From CAZYTX01 sp964650485 (GTDB lineage: Bacteria; RBG-13-61-14; DATKZS01): DNA of 37,353 bases. The DNA is taken from positions 1-37,353 of the forward strand of contig CAZYTX010000033.1 of NCBI GenBank assembly GCA_964650485.1, written 5' to 3'. Shown here in pieces: positions 16,536 to 24,557 of the stretch (the stretch's first letter is position 1; each line of letters opens with the position of its first letter). The notes beneath the pieces were generated by a model, which worked only from the letters and a program-made list of their open reading frames with translations, was not told where the DNA came from and made no database searches. A program made the position numbers and the translations under genes.

Positions 16536-16775
16536 ATGGCAGGAAAGGACCTGAAAAAGAGCCTCGATTTTGTAAATGAGAACAAGGAGAAGCTGCTGAA
16601 GGAGCACCACAACAAGTATCTGCTCGTATATGAAGGAGAACTTATTGACGCCTTCGATACATGTGACACCACAGCGGGGGAGGGCGTGCGCCAGTTCGGG
16701 AAAGATGGAAATTTCCTGGTATGCCATCTGCTTGAAGAAGACCCTGTCAACTTTGTTTTGGAGGCGGCTATATGA
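16536..16775 (+). CDS. Small DUF5678-like protein, partner of retropepsin-like protease
   Basis: A 79-residue acidic protein from ATG 16536, preceded by AGGGGGGTG. The layout is a charged helix (LDFVNENKEKLLKEHHN), then KYLLVYEGELIDAFDTC, a turn and QFGKDGNFLVCHLLEEDPVN. This resembles the small DUF5678-type proteins, which carry a YPGKxVxxxxGEVV-like core and an xxFLVxxxxxEEPV-like end. The stop overlaps the next start (ATGA, 16772-16775), so the two are translationally coupled. The base composition is far more AT-rich than in the flanking operon genes. Function unknown; the coupled arrangement suggests it binds or guides the protease. Similarity is from memory and moderate. Confidence 0.65.
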   Translation: MAGKDLKKSLDFVNENKEKLLKEHHNKYLLVYEGELIDAFDTCDTTAGEGVRQFGKDGNFLVCHLLEEDPVNFVLEAAI

Positions 16776-17197
16776 TAAACACCTATCGGTATGGAGAACA
16801 TCGAGATGTTGAAAAAGACGGGAAGAAATCCACTATTCGTATTCCACCAAAATCAGTCCTGCATCGTATGGGAGCATTTATTGAAGTGCAAATAACACAT
16901 CCTCGGAAGACACAAGAATCTTTTGATCAGGAGACGAAAAAAGTCCCGTCTAGAATGGTAACGGCTTTAATTGATACGGGAGCATTCAGTACGGTAATAA
17001 CGCCTCGAACAGCTGATGATTTAGGGCTCATTCATACAGGATACCAGAAAGTGACATCGGTTCAGGACGAGCAGGAACAGCCTGTTTATTATGGTATGTT
17101 GGTAATGCCCTGGGGTAGTGCAAAAGAAACGCCCTTGGTTGCCTGTCCTCTTAAAAATTCCGATTGCTTGATCGGCAGAGATATACTTTTTCACTGA
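16772..17197 (+). CDS. Retropepsin-like aspartic protease (single domain)
   Basis: A 141-residue soluble protein. The motif ALIDTGAFSTVITPRTADDL contains the aspartic-protease triad D-T-G-A, and the second hydrophobic-hydrophobic-Gly element appears as CLIGRDIL, the arrangement of retroviral-type (clan AA) proteases. With one DTG motif it would need to dimerise to be active. Upstream of the protease core are about 60 residues including GAFIEVQITHP, which may bind substrate or partner. No signal peptide or membrane segment. Two sampled 60-base lines here have 24 and 25 G/C bases, against 43 in a line of the preceding gene. Likely acquired together with the small gene before it. Confidence 0.8.
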   Translation: MINTYRYGEHRDVEKDGKKSTIRIPPKSVLHRMGAFIEVQITHPRKTQESFDQETKKVPSRMVTALIDTGAFSTVITPRTADDLGLIHTGYQKVTSVQDEQEQPVYYGMLVMPWGSAKETPLVACPLKNSDCLIGRDILFH

Positions 17198-17281
17198 CAT
17201 TTTACATACAATGGTCAAGACGGCCCTGTTGTTATTTGCGACTGATCCCTCAATTACAAATACTTATATGAATGTAGATTT

Positions 17282-17521
17282 TTGAAAAAGCGCCTCATAA
17301 AAACCGACCCTGAAAAGTGCACCGGGTGCAGGCAATGCCAGCTCGCGTGCTCGTACCGCTACACCGGCGAGTTCAACCCGGAGGCCGCCCGCATAAAAAT
17401 CATGCTCAGTCCCACGCACTGCGAAATCGAGTTCACGGACCACTGCGATGAGTGCGGGGCCTGCGCGGATCAGTGCTTTTACGGGGCGCTGGAAAAGCTT
17501 CCCCGGGAGGCCGCATCATGA
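17282..17521 (+). CDS. 4Fe-4S ferredoxin-like subunit adjoining aldehyde oxidoreductase
   Basis: A 79-residue two-cluster ferredoxin: CTGCRQCQLACSYRYTGEF in the first half and CDECGACADQCFYGAL in the second, the form often found directly before aldehyde:ferredoxin oxidoreductase genes. It probably carries electrons between the oxidoreductase and the flavin/CCG proteins upstream. It overlaps the next gene by ATGA. The only available start is TTG 17282 with no Shine-Dalgarno sequence. The AT-rich cassette runs right up to this codon, so the original start and leader may have been displaced; whether it is still translated well is open. Confidence 0.8.
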   Translation: MKKRLIKTDPEKCTGCRQCQLACSYRYTGEFNPEAARIKIMLSPTHCEIEFTDHCDECGACADQCFYGALEKLPREAAS

Positions 17522-19359
17522 CACAGGGCGGGTTCGCCGGCAATGTCCTTCAGGTGGACCTCACCAACGGGACCGCCGCCATTGAACCTCTCGACCCGGT
17601 AATTGCAAGGGACTACATAGGCGGCCTGGGCACGGCAATCAAGATCGCCTGGGACAACATCACCCCGGGCACAGAGCCCCTCTCCCCCGACAACCCGGTG
17701 GTGCTGGCCGCGGGACCGCTCGTGGGCACCGGCGTGCCGGCATCCTCCAGGGTGTACGCGGTAACAAGGCTGCCCGAGAGCAGGGCCGTCGGCTGGTGCG
17801 GCGGGGGAGGGGTCACCTTCGGGTGCCGCCTGAAGAACGCGGGGTTCGACCACGTGGTGATAAAGGGCAGGGCAAGCGGGCCGGTGTACCTCTACTTGAG
17901 TGACGGCCGGGCCGAGATCAGGAGCGCGGATCATCTTTGGGGCACAGGCACTGCTCAGTGCTTCCAGGCCCTATCAGAGGAGATCGGCCAGGTCGGCGCC
18001 ATAACAATAGGCCGGGCCGGAGAGAACCTGGCAGCCTTTTCCATGGCATACGTTGACGGGTTCTCAACCATGGGCAGGGGCGGCCTGGCCGCGGTGCTGG
18101 GATCGAAGAACCTGAAGGCCATAGTTGCTAAAGGGAGCTTTGGCGTACGGGTCGCGGACAAAAAGGCGTACAAACAGCTTTGCAACACGCTTCTCATGAA
18201 GATACACGAGTACCCACATCTCAAGGAGTGGCAGGACCTGGGCCTTGTAAAGTCTTTGCCACTGGTGCCGCGTGAGGTGTACCAGCGCATAAAAAAGAGG
18301 CGCGTGGCCTGCGTGTCGTGTCCCATCGGTGACAAGGACGTGATCGAGATAGAAGACGGCGAGTACAAGGGAACCATGGCCTGCTCCTCTTCCGCGGTGA
18401 ACCTGTTCACGCCCATGATCTACGGCATGCAGGACTACAGGGAGGCGGTGAAGCTGGTGTCCGAGCTTGATGAGTACGGGCTTGACATGTTCGAGTTCTT
18501 CGGGCTCATGGGGTTTGCAAAAACTCTCATGGACAAAGGGTTGATCCCGGAAGACGAAGACGAGATACGTCTCGACTCGCTCGGTTCCATGCTCGCCTGG
18601 GCCGGGAAGATAAGCCTGCGCCAGGGCCTGGGAGAGGTGCTGGCCGGGAGCTTCAGACGCGTGTTCCAGGAGCTGGGCGATGATGCAAGGCGGCACGCGC
18701 CGGCCCTTATAAAGGGCATGCATCCTTACGTGGGCCCTGACGCGGCCCTCAAGTGGAACCTGTTCGGGACCATGGAGCTGGGCCAGGTCATGGACCCCAG
18801 GGGACCGCACGTGGGCGCCAGCGGCTCTCCCACCTATTTTGCCAAGAGGCCGATCGAGGTGTTCCCCAGGCACCTCCAAAGGATGGGCGTGCCCGGCGAG
18901 GCGATCGAGCGCATTCTCGGGAAGGGCTCTGATTCCGAAGGGGAGGAGCTCAAGGTGGGGGCCCTGCTTAAGTATTCGCAGTCCTGGTTTACGACACTCG
19001 GCTCCATGGGGGTATGCGCCAGGGCACAGATCAACAGGTTCTACAACGCAAAGCTGTGCGCCGAGCTTTACCAGGCGGTGACCGGGATTGAGACCGACCT
19101 CGCACTGTTGAGAGAGAGGGTCGAGAGGGTGTGGACCCTGCTCAGGATGGCGAACGTAAGGGAGGGGTTTGCAAGGCGCGATGACTTTTTACCTCATGAA
19201 TGGTTCGGTGAAAAGGGCTTTAAGGAATACCTCTCGGAGAAGCCGGTGACAAGGGATGAAGTGAAAAAGATGATCGAGGATTATTATAATGAGTGGGGAT
19301 GGGACCCCCGGACCGGCGCGCCCCGCGATGACACCCTGTCAAGGCTGGGCCTCTCCTGA
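17518..19359 (+). CDS. Aldehyde:ferredoxin oxidoreductase family protein (tungstopterin)
   Basis: A 613-residue enzyme of the AOR family, which oxidises aldehydes to acids (or the reverse) with a tungsten bis-pyranopterin cofactor and one [4Fe-4S] cluster. The N-terminus GNVLQVDLTNG, YIGGLGTAIKIAWD and GPLVGTGVPASSRVYAVTRL are typical. The cofactor-domain motif is MGRGGLAAVLGSKNLKAIV. The cluster motif is C265-V-S-C268-P-I-G-Asp272: the third cysteine of the usual CxxCxxxC is replaced by aspartate. The fourth ligand is probably the cysteine in GSMGVCARAQ. The start ATG 17518 overlaps the ferredoxin stop. Its aldehyde substrate is not evident. The gene converges with the radical-SAM gene at 19389. 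Confidence 0.92.
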   Translation: MTQGGFAGNVLQVDLTNGTAAIEPLDPVIARDYIGGLGTAIKIAWDNITPGTEPLSPDNPVVLAAGPLVGTGVPASSRVYAVTRLPESRAVGWCGGGGVTFGCRLKNAGFDHVVIKGRASGPVYLYLSDGRAEIRSADHLWGTGTAQCFQALSEEIGQVGAITIGRAGENLAAFSMAYVDGFSTMGRGGLAAVLGSKNLKAIVAKGSFGVRVADKKAYKQLCNTLLMKIHEYPHLKEWQDLGLVKSLPLVPREVYQRIKKRRVACVSCPIGDKDVIEIEDGEYKGTMACSSSAVNLFTPMIYGMQDYREAVKLVSELDEYGLDMFEFFGLMGFAKTLMDKGLIPEDEDEIRLDSLGSMLAWAGKISLRQGLGEVLAGSFRRVFQELGDDARRHAPALIKGMHPYVGPDAALKWNLFGTMELGQVMDPRGPHVGASGSPTYFAKRPIEVFPRHLQRMGVPGEAIERILGKGSDSEGEELKVGALLKYSQSWFTTLGSMGVCARAQINRFYNAKLCAELYQAVTGIETDLALLRERVERVWTLLRMANVREGFARRDDFLPHEWFGEKGFKEYLSEKPVTRDEVKKMIEDYYNEWGWDPRTGAPRDDTLSRLGLS

Positions 19360-19388
19360 GAGCCATGTACTCCATGCGGCATAAGACC

Positions 19389-20468
19389 TTAAGTCTTTAT
19401 CCCCGCCCATTCTCTTAGCATCTTGGGCCACGCCCTCGGGTTCCAGAAGATGGTGTTTGACAGAAAGCACTGGTGGAAGCAGGTGCACCTGCTCTCTATT
19501 ATCTGGCGGCGTATCTCGTCCGCCTTCTCCCCGGTCCAAAGCGCCGGCACGCTGTAGCCCGCCTCCCGCACGTTGCCCATGGAATCCTTCCACAGCTCGC
19601 ACGGATAAAGCTCACCCTCGGGCATGAGCACGCCCGCAACCCTGCCGGCCTGGCAGGGCAGGTGAAAGGTGCCGTGCTCGAATATGTCCAGCGCCATCCT
19701 ACGAAGCATAACGTCCTTGGCGTGCAGGAGCCCGCTCAGGAACCCGTACCCACGGAACCGGCCCCTCTTTATGTCCTCCTCCATGACCGAAAGCAGTTTA
19801 GCAACCTCCCCCGGGTCCAGGTCCTTAGCCCCCTCCTCCCTGGGCACGCCCCTGGTGAGGATGAGGTTGATCTCGTGGGGGCCGAGATGGTCGCGCACAA
19901 GGGTGTAGGTCTCAAGCAGCGCGCCCCGGTTGAAGCCCGAGGCTGTTATATCTACCAGTATGGTGAGCCGCTCCTCTTCCTTCAGGGACTGGAGGCGCTT
20001 CAAGCTCTCAATGGTGCGCTGGTAAAAACCGACCCTGCCCCGGATGTGGTCGTTCAGCTCCCGCGGACCCTCCACGGGCAGGCCCACGGTGATCCTCGCG
20101 TCAGGGCACTCGTCCAGCAGGCGCCTCACACCCTGTTCCACCTTGTCGGGGTGGAACCCGGAGGTGGCTATGCCGACATGAAACAGTTTGTTAACGCGGT
20201 AAAAAACCTTTACCACCTCGATGAAGTCATCGCGCAGGAAAGGCTCGCCCCCGGTGAAGGTCACCTGCAAAAGCCTGCCCATGGAGGAAGCGGTCTTCTC
20301 GACCTCGGAGACAGTTAGCGGGTCCTCGGGCTGGTTTATGGATTCCCAGTAAAAGCAGTGTCTGCACCGGCCCATGCACCTCGAGGTCACGAAGTAAATC
20401 AGGTAGGCCGGGTGAGCGAGCCTCGCCCTGGAGAAGAGCTTCAAGTAATATGCAGGAGAATGCCGCAA
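19389..20468 (-). CDS. Radical-SAM protein with SPASM-like C-terminus
   Basis: A 359-residue radical-SAM enzyme. The cluster motif CMGRCRHC (CxxxCxxC) lies near residue 31, in the context IYFVTSRC, followed by VTFTGGEPFLRDDF, the SAM-binding GGEP motif. The C-terminal part has LPCQAGRVAGVLMPEGELYP, CELW, then CTCFHQCFL, the layout of a SPASM/twitch auxiliary Fe-S domain. Such proteins modify peptides, sugars or tetrapyrroles; the substrate here is unknown. The best start is TTG 20468, with AGGGAG six bases upstream. It is the last gene of the minus-strand glycan block, 27 bp after the GT2 gene, and ends facing the AOR gene across 29 bp. Confidence 0.85.
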   Translation of the reverse strand: MRHSPAYYLKLFSRARLAHPAYLIYFVTSRCMGRCRHCFYWESINQPEDPLTVSEVEKTASSMGRLLQVTFTGGEPFLRDDFIEVVKVFYRVNKLFHVGIATSGFHPDKVEQGVRRLLDECPDARITVGLPVEGPRELNDHIRGRVGFYQRTIESLKRLQSLKEEERLTILVDITASGFNRGALLETYTLVRDHLGPHEINLILTRGVPREEGAKDLDPGEVAKLLSVMEEDIKRGRFRGYGFLSGLLHAKDVMLRRMALDIFEHGTFHLPCQAGRVAGVLMPEGELYPCELWKDSMGNVREAGYSVPALWTGEKADEIRRQIIESRCTCFHQCFLSNTIFWNPRAWPKMLREWAGIKT

Positions 20469-20495
20469 ACCACGCTCCCTGGAAAAAGATTGTAT

Positions 20496-21518
20496 TCAAA
20501 TCCAGCCCGGCCTGCCATAAGGGGTGCGCCCGAGCGCAGCTCCAGCAGTCCCGGCGAGTCCGCCCGCAATGATGGCGAACATCTGCAGCCAGTGCAAGAG
20601 TACGCCCGCGAGAAAGCAGCGGCGCAGTCTCCTCCTGAGGCACCCGTAAAAGCCGCGGTTCAAAACAAATATGGACGCCAGCCCTAAAATGCCCGCGAGG
20701 ATAAAGGGCGCGCCCGCTTCCCTGATACCAAAAAGCATCAAGGCCAGGCCCAGCACCAGCAGGGGCGGGGTGGAGACGTTGGCCGCGCTGGCAAAGCCGG
20801 GGGCCCGGGATGGGAGCCCTCCCCGGAGCAGTAGCTTCGCGCCCAGCACCGCCTTCTTGTAGTCGTTCGCCAGCATGCTCCAGATGGTAAACTCGTGTGC
20901 GTGCGCGCCCTCAGCCTCAGGGCAGTAGCGTATCTTGCGGCCGGCCCGGAAAAGGGCGAGCCCCAGCTCCATGTCTTCGGCGCTCGCTCCCCGGTAGCGC
21001 TCGTCAAAACCGCCGGCCTCGAAAAAGGCATCCCTCTTCACCGCTCCCAGCGCGCCCCAGAACCAGTCAATCTCCTCAGGTGAAAGGTCGTGGTGGAAGC
21101 GGGTGAATGAGTTGTGATATGCGTTCACCAGGCCCCCGCCCGCCGGCATTTCAGTGTAGCGGCCCACCGCGGCGTCAGTGTCCGGCCGCCGAACGAAGAG
21201 CTCTCGGATCTTTCCGAGCGCGTCCGGCAAGAGGATGACGTCCGAGTCCACGAACACCAGGATGTCAGCGGAGGCCTCGGCCGCGCCCCTGTTCCTGGCC
21301 ACGGCAGCACCCGAGTTCTTATCGAGCTTTATGAGCCGGTCGCACAGGCCCTTTGCCTCTGCCGCGCTCCCGTCTCTTGAGCCGTCGTCAACCACTATGA
21401 TCTCCGGCTTTGACGAGTCAAGGGAGCGCTGCTCGTGGACGGCCCGCAGGCAGGAGGCGATGGCGCCACGGCTGTTGTGCACGGGCACGATCACGCTCAT
21501 GAGCGGCTTGTCAGTCAT
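20496..21518 (-). CDS. GT2 family glycosyltransferase with C-terminal membrane segments
   Basis: A 340-residue inverting glycosyltransferase. The GT-A fold is clear: MSVIVPVHNSRGAIASCLRA, IIVVDDGSRDGS (nucleotide-sugar binding), GAAVARNRGAA and the DxD-type metal site VFVDSDV. GGFDERYRGASAEDMELGLA provides the acceptor-site ED motif. From about residue 245 two to four hydrophobic segments follow, anchoring it to the inner membrane, as for enzymes that glycosylate polyprenyl or other lipid carriers. Its ATG lies inside the end of the preceding gene (8-bp overlap, 21511-21518), implying coupling. Sugar specificity cannot be read from the sequence. Confidence 0.9.
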   Translation of the reverse strand: MTDKPLMSVIVPVHNSRGAIASCLRAVHEQRSLDSSKPEIIVVDDGSRDGSAAEAKGLCDRLIKLDKNSGAAVARNRGAAEASADILVFVDSDVILLPDALGKIRELFVRRPDTDAAVGRYTEMPAGGGLVNAYHNSFTRFHHDLSPEEIDWFWGALGAVKRDAFFEAGGFDERYRGASAEDMELGLALFRAGRKIRYCPEAEGAHAHEFTIWSMLANDYKKAVLGAKLLLRGGLPSRAPGFASAANVSTPPLLVLGLALMLFGIREAGAPFILAGILGLASIFVLNRGFYGCLRRRLRRCFLAGVLLHWLQMFAIIAGGLAGTAGAALGRTPYGRPGWI

Positions 21519-23154
21519 CGTCTCCCCTGCCGGTTCTTATACTTTTTCGCTTTAGCACCATCATGGAAACGTCGTGTTCGGGGTCCAGGGCCGCGTAGTA
21601 GGCTCTGTTGAAATATTGCGGCCTGTGCACGGCCATAAGCTCGCACCCCTCCTCTCCGGACACCAGCGAGTCCACCAGCGGCGCCACCCACATGTCCCTG
21701 TACACCTTCCTGAAACCGGCCACTGCCCAGGAATCTATGACCAGTACGTCCGGGGCGTAAGAGTCAATGAGCTCCTGCCTGAAGTCCTGGGGCCACACGG
21801 TCTTTACGTTCTCGATGGCAAGCGCCTTGGTTGGATGGTGCACGCCCAGCATGAGCACCCGCTCGGTGGAGGAGACGTTCTTGAAAAGCCACTGGCCGCT
21901 CCACTCATAGTGGGAGAGGAACATCCTCCTATAGGCGTCCACCCGGAGCAGGCTCCACGCCAGCACCAGGGCGCACAAAGCGTAGCTGAAACCCCTGGCC
22001 AGCCGCCTGCCGGAAAGAGACAGGTCCTTCATCCACTCCACGGCCACGATCACGCCCAGGGGAATGATATTCAAAAAGAGGTAGTAGGGGAACGCGCCCC
22101 CAGAGGGTCCGCCTGAACCCGATGCGATTATGTATGTGTACCAGACCAGGTTGACGAAGATATAAGGGTCCTTGAGCGCCCACTTGCGGGCGTGGAACCC
22201 AATGGCCGCCACCATGATCCAGAACAGCGGCAGCCCGAAGATAAAGGGCAGCACGATGCTTATGAGGTAGTAGTACCGGTCCAGCCACCACACGTGCGGG
22301 TCGGTGTGGTAGAAGCTTATTACCTCGGCCTGCCTGTAGAGCCAGCCGGCGTTTATCAGTGTCTGCTCGATCCTTATGAAGGAGTAGGGCGAGCCGATAA
22401 AAGCGAAAGCAAGCATGGTCCCGAACGCTATCCACGGCTCCTTTAGCCTGAAGATGTCAATGAAGCTCCTGCCCCACCACAGCCGCCAAAGCAGCGCCAG
22501 GAACAAGGCGATACACAACTGGTAGTAGTTCTTGGTCACCGCGGAGAGTCCGGCAAAGGCCGCGGCAAGAACCAGCCGTTCCAGTCCGCCCTTGCGGAGG
22601 TACATGAGCCCGAAGTAGAAGCCCGCGGCGAACATGAACAGGTTTATGGCGTCTACCTTGGCAACCCCGGAAATGTAGAGGTGCATGGTGTTGAGCGCAA
22701 TGAGCAGGGTGGCGAAAAGCGCCCACCTCGCGCTCAGGAACTGTCTTGCAAGCAGGTGGGAAAAAACGAGTGAGCCGAGCGCGAAAAGAATTGACACCCA
22801 CCGCGAGAGCATGATGGCCAGGGGCGACGCGCTGGACATGCCGGTGAAGAGATCGAGCACCACCCCCGGGCCCCTGGCAAGGACCAGGCCGAGTTGACCG
22901 ACGGCGGCCCAGAGGTAATATACTATTGCATTCAGGTAAAAGCCCAGCGCCGGGTAGAAGGTGAACTCGGGGTCAAGGGTGTGTTCTTTCAAGAGGTGGA
23001 GGGTGACCCTGGTGGTGCGGAGCTCGTCCTCGAACAGGAACCATGGGAACAGGGTGTCGAGGTGGCGGAGCCTTAGCACCAGGGCAAGTGCGAGTACGGC
23101 GAGCAGTCCGAACAGCTCGATGCGCCTCTGTGTAGAAATGTCATCCCGGCTCAT
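21511..23154 (-). CDS. GT-C family glycosyltransferase (GT39/PMT_2-like), multi-span
   Basis: A 547-residue integral membrane protein with about ten hydrophobic segments. The first periplasmic loop carries FLFEDELRTTRVTLHLLKEH, with acidic residues where GT-C enzymes place their catalytic aspartate or glutamate. A motif SRWVSILFALGSLVFSHLLA follows, then LFATLLIALNTMHLYISGVA, typical of the GT39/ArnT-like architecture (conserved arginine and a long-lived LLxAxxPxxxxxS-like helix). Such enzymes use polyprenyl-phosphate sugars on the outer face of the inner membrane. The C-terminal 110 residues are a soluble domain with VLMLGVHHPTKA. I start at ATG 23154 (ATGA overlap with the upstream stop), not the longer frame. 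Confidence 0.82.
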   Translation of the reverse strand: MSRDDISTQRRIELFGLLAVLALALVLRLRHLDTLFPWFLFEDELRTTRVTLHLLKEHTLDPEFTFYPALGFYLNAIVYYLWAAVGQLGLVLARGPGVVLDLFTGMSSASPLAIMLSRWVSILFALGSLVFSHLLARQFLSARWALFATLLIALNTMHLYISGVAKVDAINLFMFAAGFYFGLMYLRKGGLERLVLAAAFAGLSAVTKNYYQLCIALFLALLWRLWWGRSFIDIFRLKEPWIAFGTMLAFAFIGSPYSFIRIEQTLINAGWLYRQAEVISFYHTDPHVWWLDRYYYLISIVLPFIFGLPLFWIMVAAIGFHARKWALKDPYIFVNLVWYTYIIASGSGGPSGGAFPYYLFLNIIPLGVIVAVEWMKDLSLSGRRLARGFSYALCALVLAWSLLRVDAYRRMFLSHYEWSGQWLFKNVSSTERVLMLGVHHPTKALAIENVKTVWPQDFRQELIDSYAPDVLVIDSWAVAGFRKVYRDMWVAPLVDSLVSGEEGCELMAVHRPQYFNRAYYAALDPEHDVSMMVLKRKSIRTGRGDDD

Positions 23155-24554
23155 ATGAACTTCAAGCGGAAGTGCTTTGCCCCCACCCTGACCATGTCCG
23201 AGGGCCGGGGCATGGTTGTTGCCATCCGCCATATCCTTTTCAGGCTCGAGTAGAACTTCCAGTGGGCCAGCTTGTGCATCCTCGCCAGGGTGGCGTCTTC
23301 CTCCGCGGTCAGGTTCACCGTGATCCTGGAGTAGGAGGTGTCATCGGGGTCGAACTCGATCTTCTTCCCGGCCTCCTTAGCCTGCCTGTAGACCTCGGTG
23401 CCGGGGTGGGGAGAGAGCAGGGCGAACCCGGCGGTATGCAGCTCAGTATTGCAGGCGAATTCTATGGTCTCTCTCATCTCTTGGGCGGTCTCTGTGGGGA
23501 AGCCCAGCATGAAGAAGCCGTGGCAGAATATGCCCCGGCCCGCGGCCCTTTCGACACCCTCCTTTATTGCTTCAAGCGAGAGCCCCTTCCTGATCATCTT
23601 CTGCACCCTCTGGGAGCCGCTCTCGATGCCTATGTTTATCTTGTACACCCCGGCCTCGACCATCGCGTCCAGCAGTTCGTCAGGCAGCCGGTCGCCCCGT
23701 ATTCCATTGGGGAATGCGAACTTGAAATCAAGTCCTCGCTCCCTTACACCGGCCATGATCTCCATGGCCCTCTTGGTGTCGAAGTTGAAGCAGTCGTCTA
23801 TCACGTGCAGCTCTGTGATGCCGTGCTCTTTCTGCAAAGTCTCCATCTCATCGAGCACGCTTCCCACGGACCTCTGCCTGTACTTTTTCCCGAACATGTT
23901 GTGGCAGAAGATGCACCTGAAGGGGCATGCCCGGGAGGTGAAGATGGTCGAGACCTCCCTGCGCCAGGTTATGTCGTTCTGGTTGAGCATAACGTCGGTG
24001 AAATATTTGGAAAGCTCCACCAGGTCCCATGCGGGAAAGGGGAGGGAATCGAGGTCCGCCACATACTCGCGCTGCGGGCCGTAGACCACCTCGCCCTCGC
24101 GCTTCACCGCGGCGCCCGGTATTCCTTGGAACTCGTCCTTTTTTTCCAGCTTGTCCACCAGCTCGACAAAGGTGTGCTCCCCTTCGCCGATGGCCGCGAG
24201 GTCAATGTTATTGTCGTCCAGCACCCACTCGGGTGCCGCGCTCGGGTGCGGTCCTCCCACCGCGACCGTGCACCCGGGCCTCCATGCCTTGATCCTGGCG
24301 GCCAGGGAGTGCATGCACGATGACTGGAAGGTCATGGCGTGCATGGCCACCAGCTCGGGAGAAAAGGACTGGAGCACAGGGTCAATATCATGGGGCGCGG
24401 CCCGCTCGGCCATCATGTCGAAGAGTTTGAGCTCGTGTCCCGGTCTCTGCTGGCGCAGGTACGCGGCCAGATACATGAGCCCGTGGGGAGGATAGCACTG
24501 GTACACGAACTTACCGGGCTTTTGCACCCCGGACTCGATAAGGAGTATGCGCAT
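23151..24554 (-). CDS. B12-binding-type radical-SAM protein
   Basis: A 467-residue protein with an N-terminal Rossmann-like B12-binding domain (MRILLIESGVQ, YPPHGLMYLAAYLRQ, CTVAVGGPHPS, IGEGEHTF) followed by a radical-SAM domain. The cluster motif is TSRACPFRCIFCHN, with IGIESGSQRVQKMIRKGLS and MLGFPTETAQEM downstream, the usual B12-rSAM order. No DxHxxG motif was seen, which is common in this class. These enzymes methylate unactivated carbons or rearrange carbon skeletons, for example in hopanoid, lipid or antibiotic pathways. The ATG at 24554 has AAGGGG upstream and follows the methyltransferase gene by 3 bp. Confidence 0.9.
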   Translation of the reverse strand: MRILLIESGVQKPGKFVYQCYPPHGLMYLAAYLRQQRPGHELKLFDMMAERAAPHDIDPVLQSFSPELVAMHAMTFQSSCMHSLAARIKAWRPGCTVAVGGPHPSAAPEWVLDDNNIDLAAIGEGEHTFVELVDKLEKKDEFQGIPGAAVKREGEVVYGPQREYVADLDSLPFPAWDLVELSKYFTDVMLNQNDITWRREVSTIFTSRACPFRCIFCHNMFGKKYRQRSVGSVLDEMETLQKEHGITELHVIDDCFNFDTKRAMEIMAGVRERGLDFKFAFPNGIRGDRLPDELLDAMVEAGVYKINIGIESGSQRVQKMIRKGLSLEAIKEGVERAAGRGIFCHGFFMLGFPTETAQEMRETIEFACNTELHTAGFALLSPHPGTEVYRQAKEAGKKIEFDPDDTSYSRITVNLTAEEDATLARMHKLAHWKFYSSLKRIWRMATTMPRPSDMVRVGAKHFRLKFI

Positions 24555-24557
24555 GCA

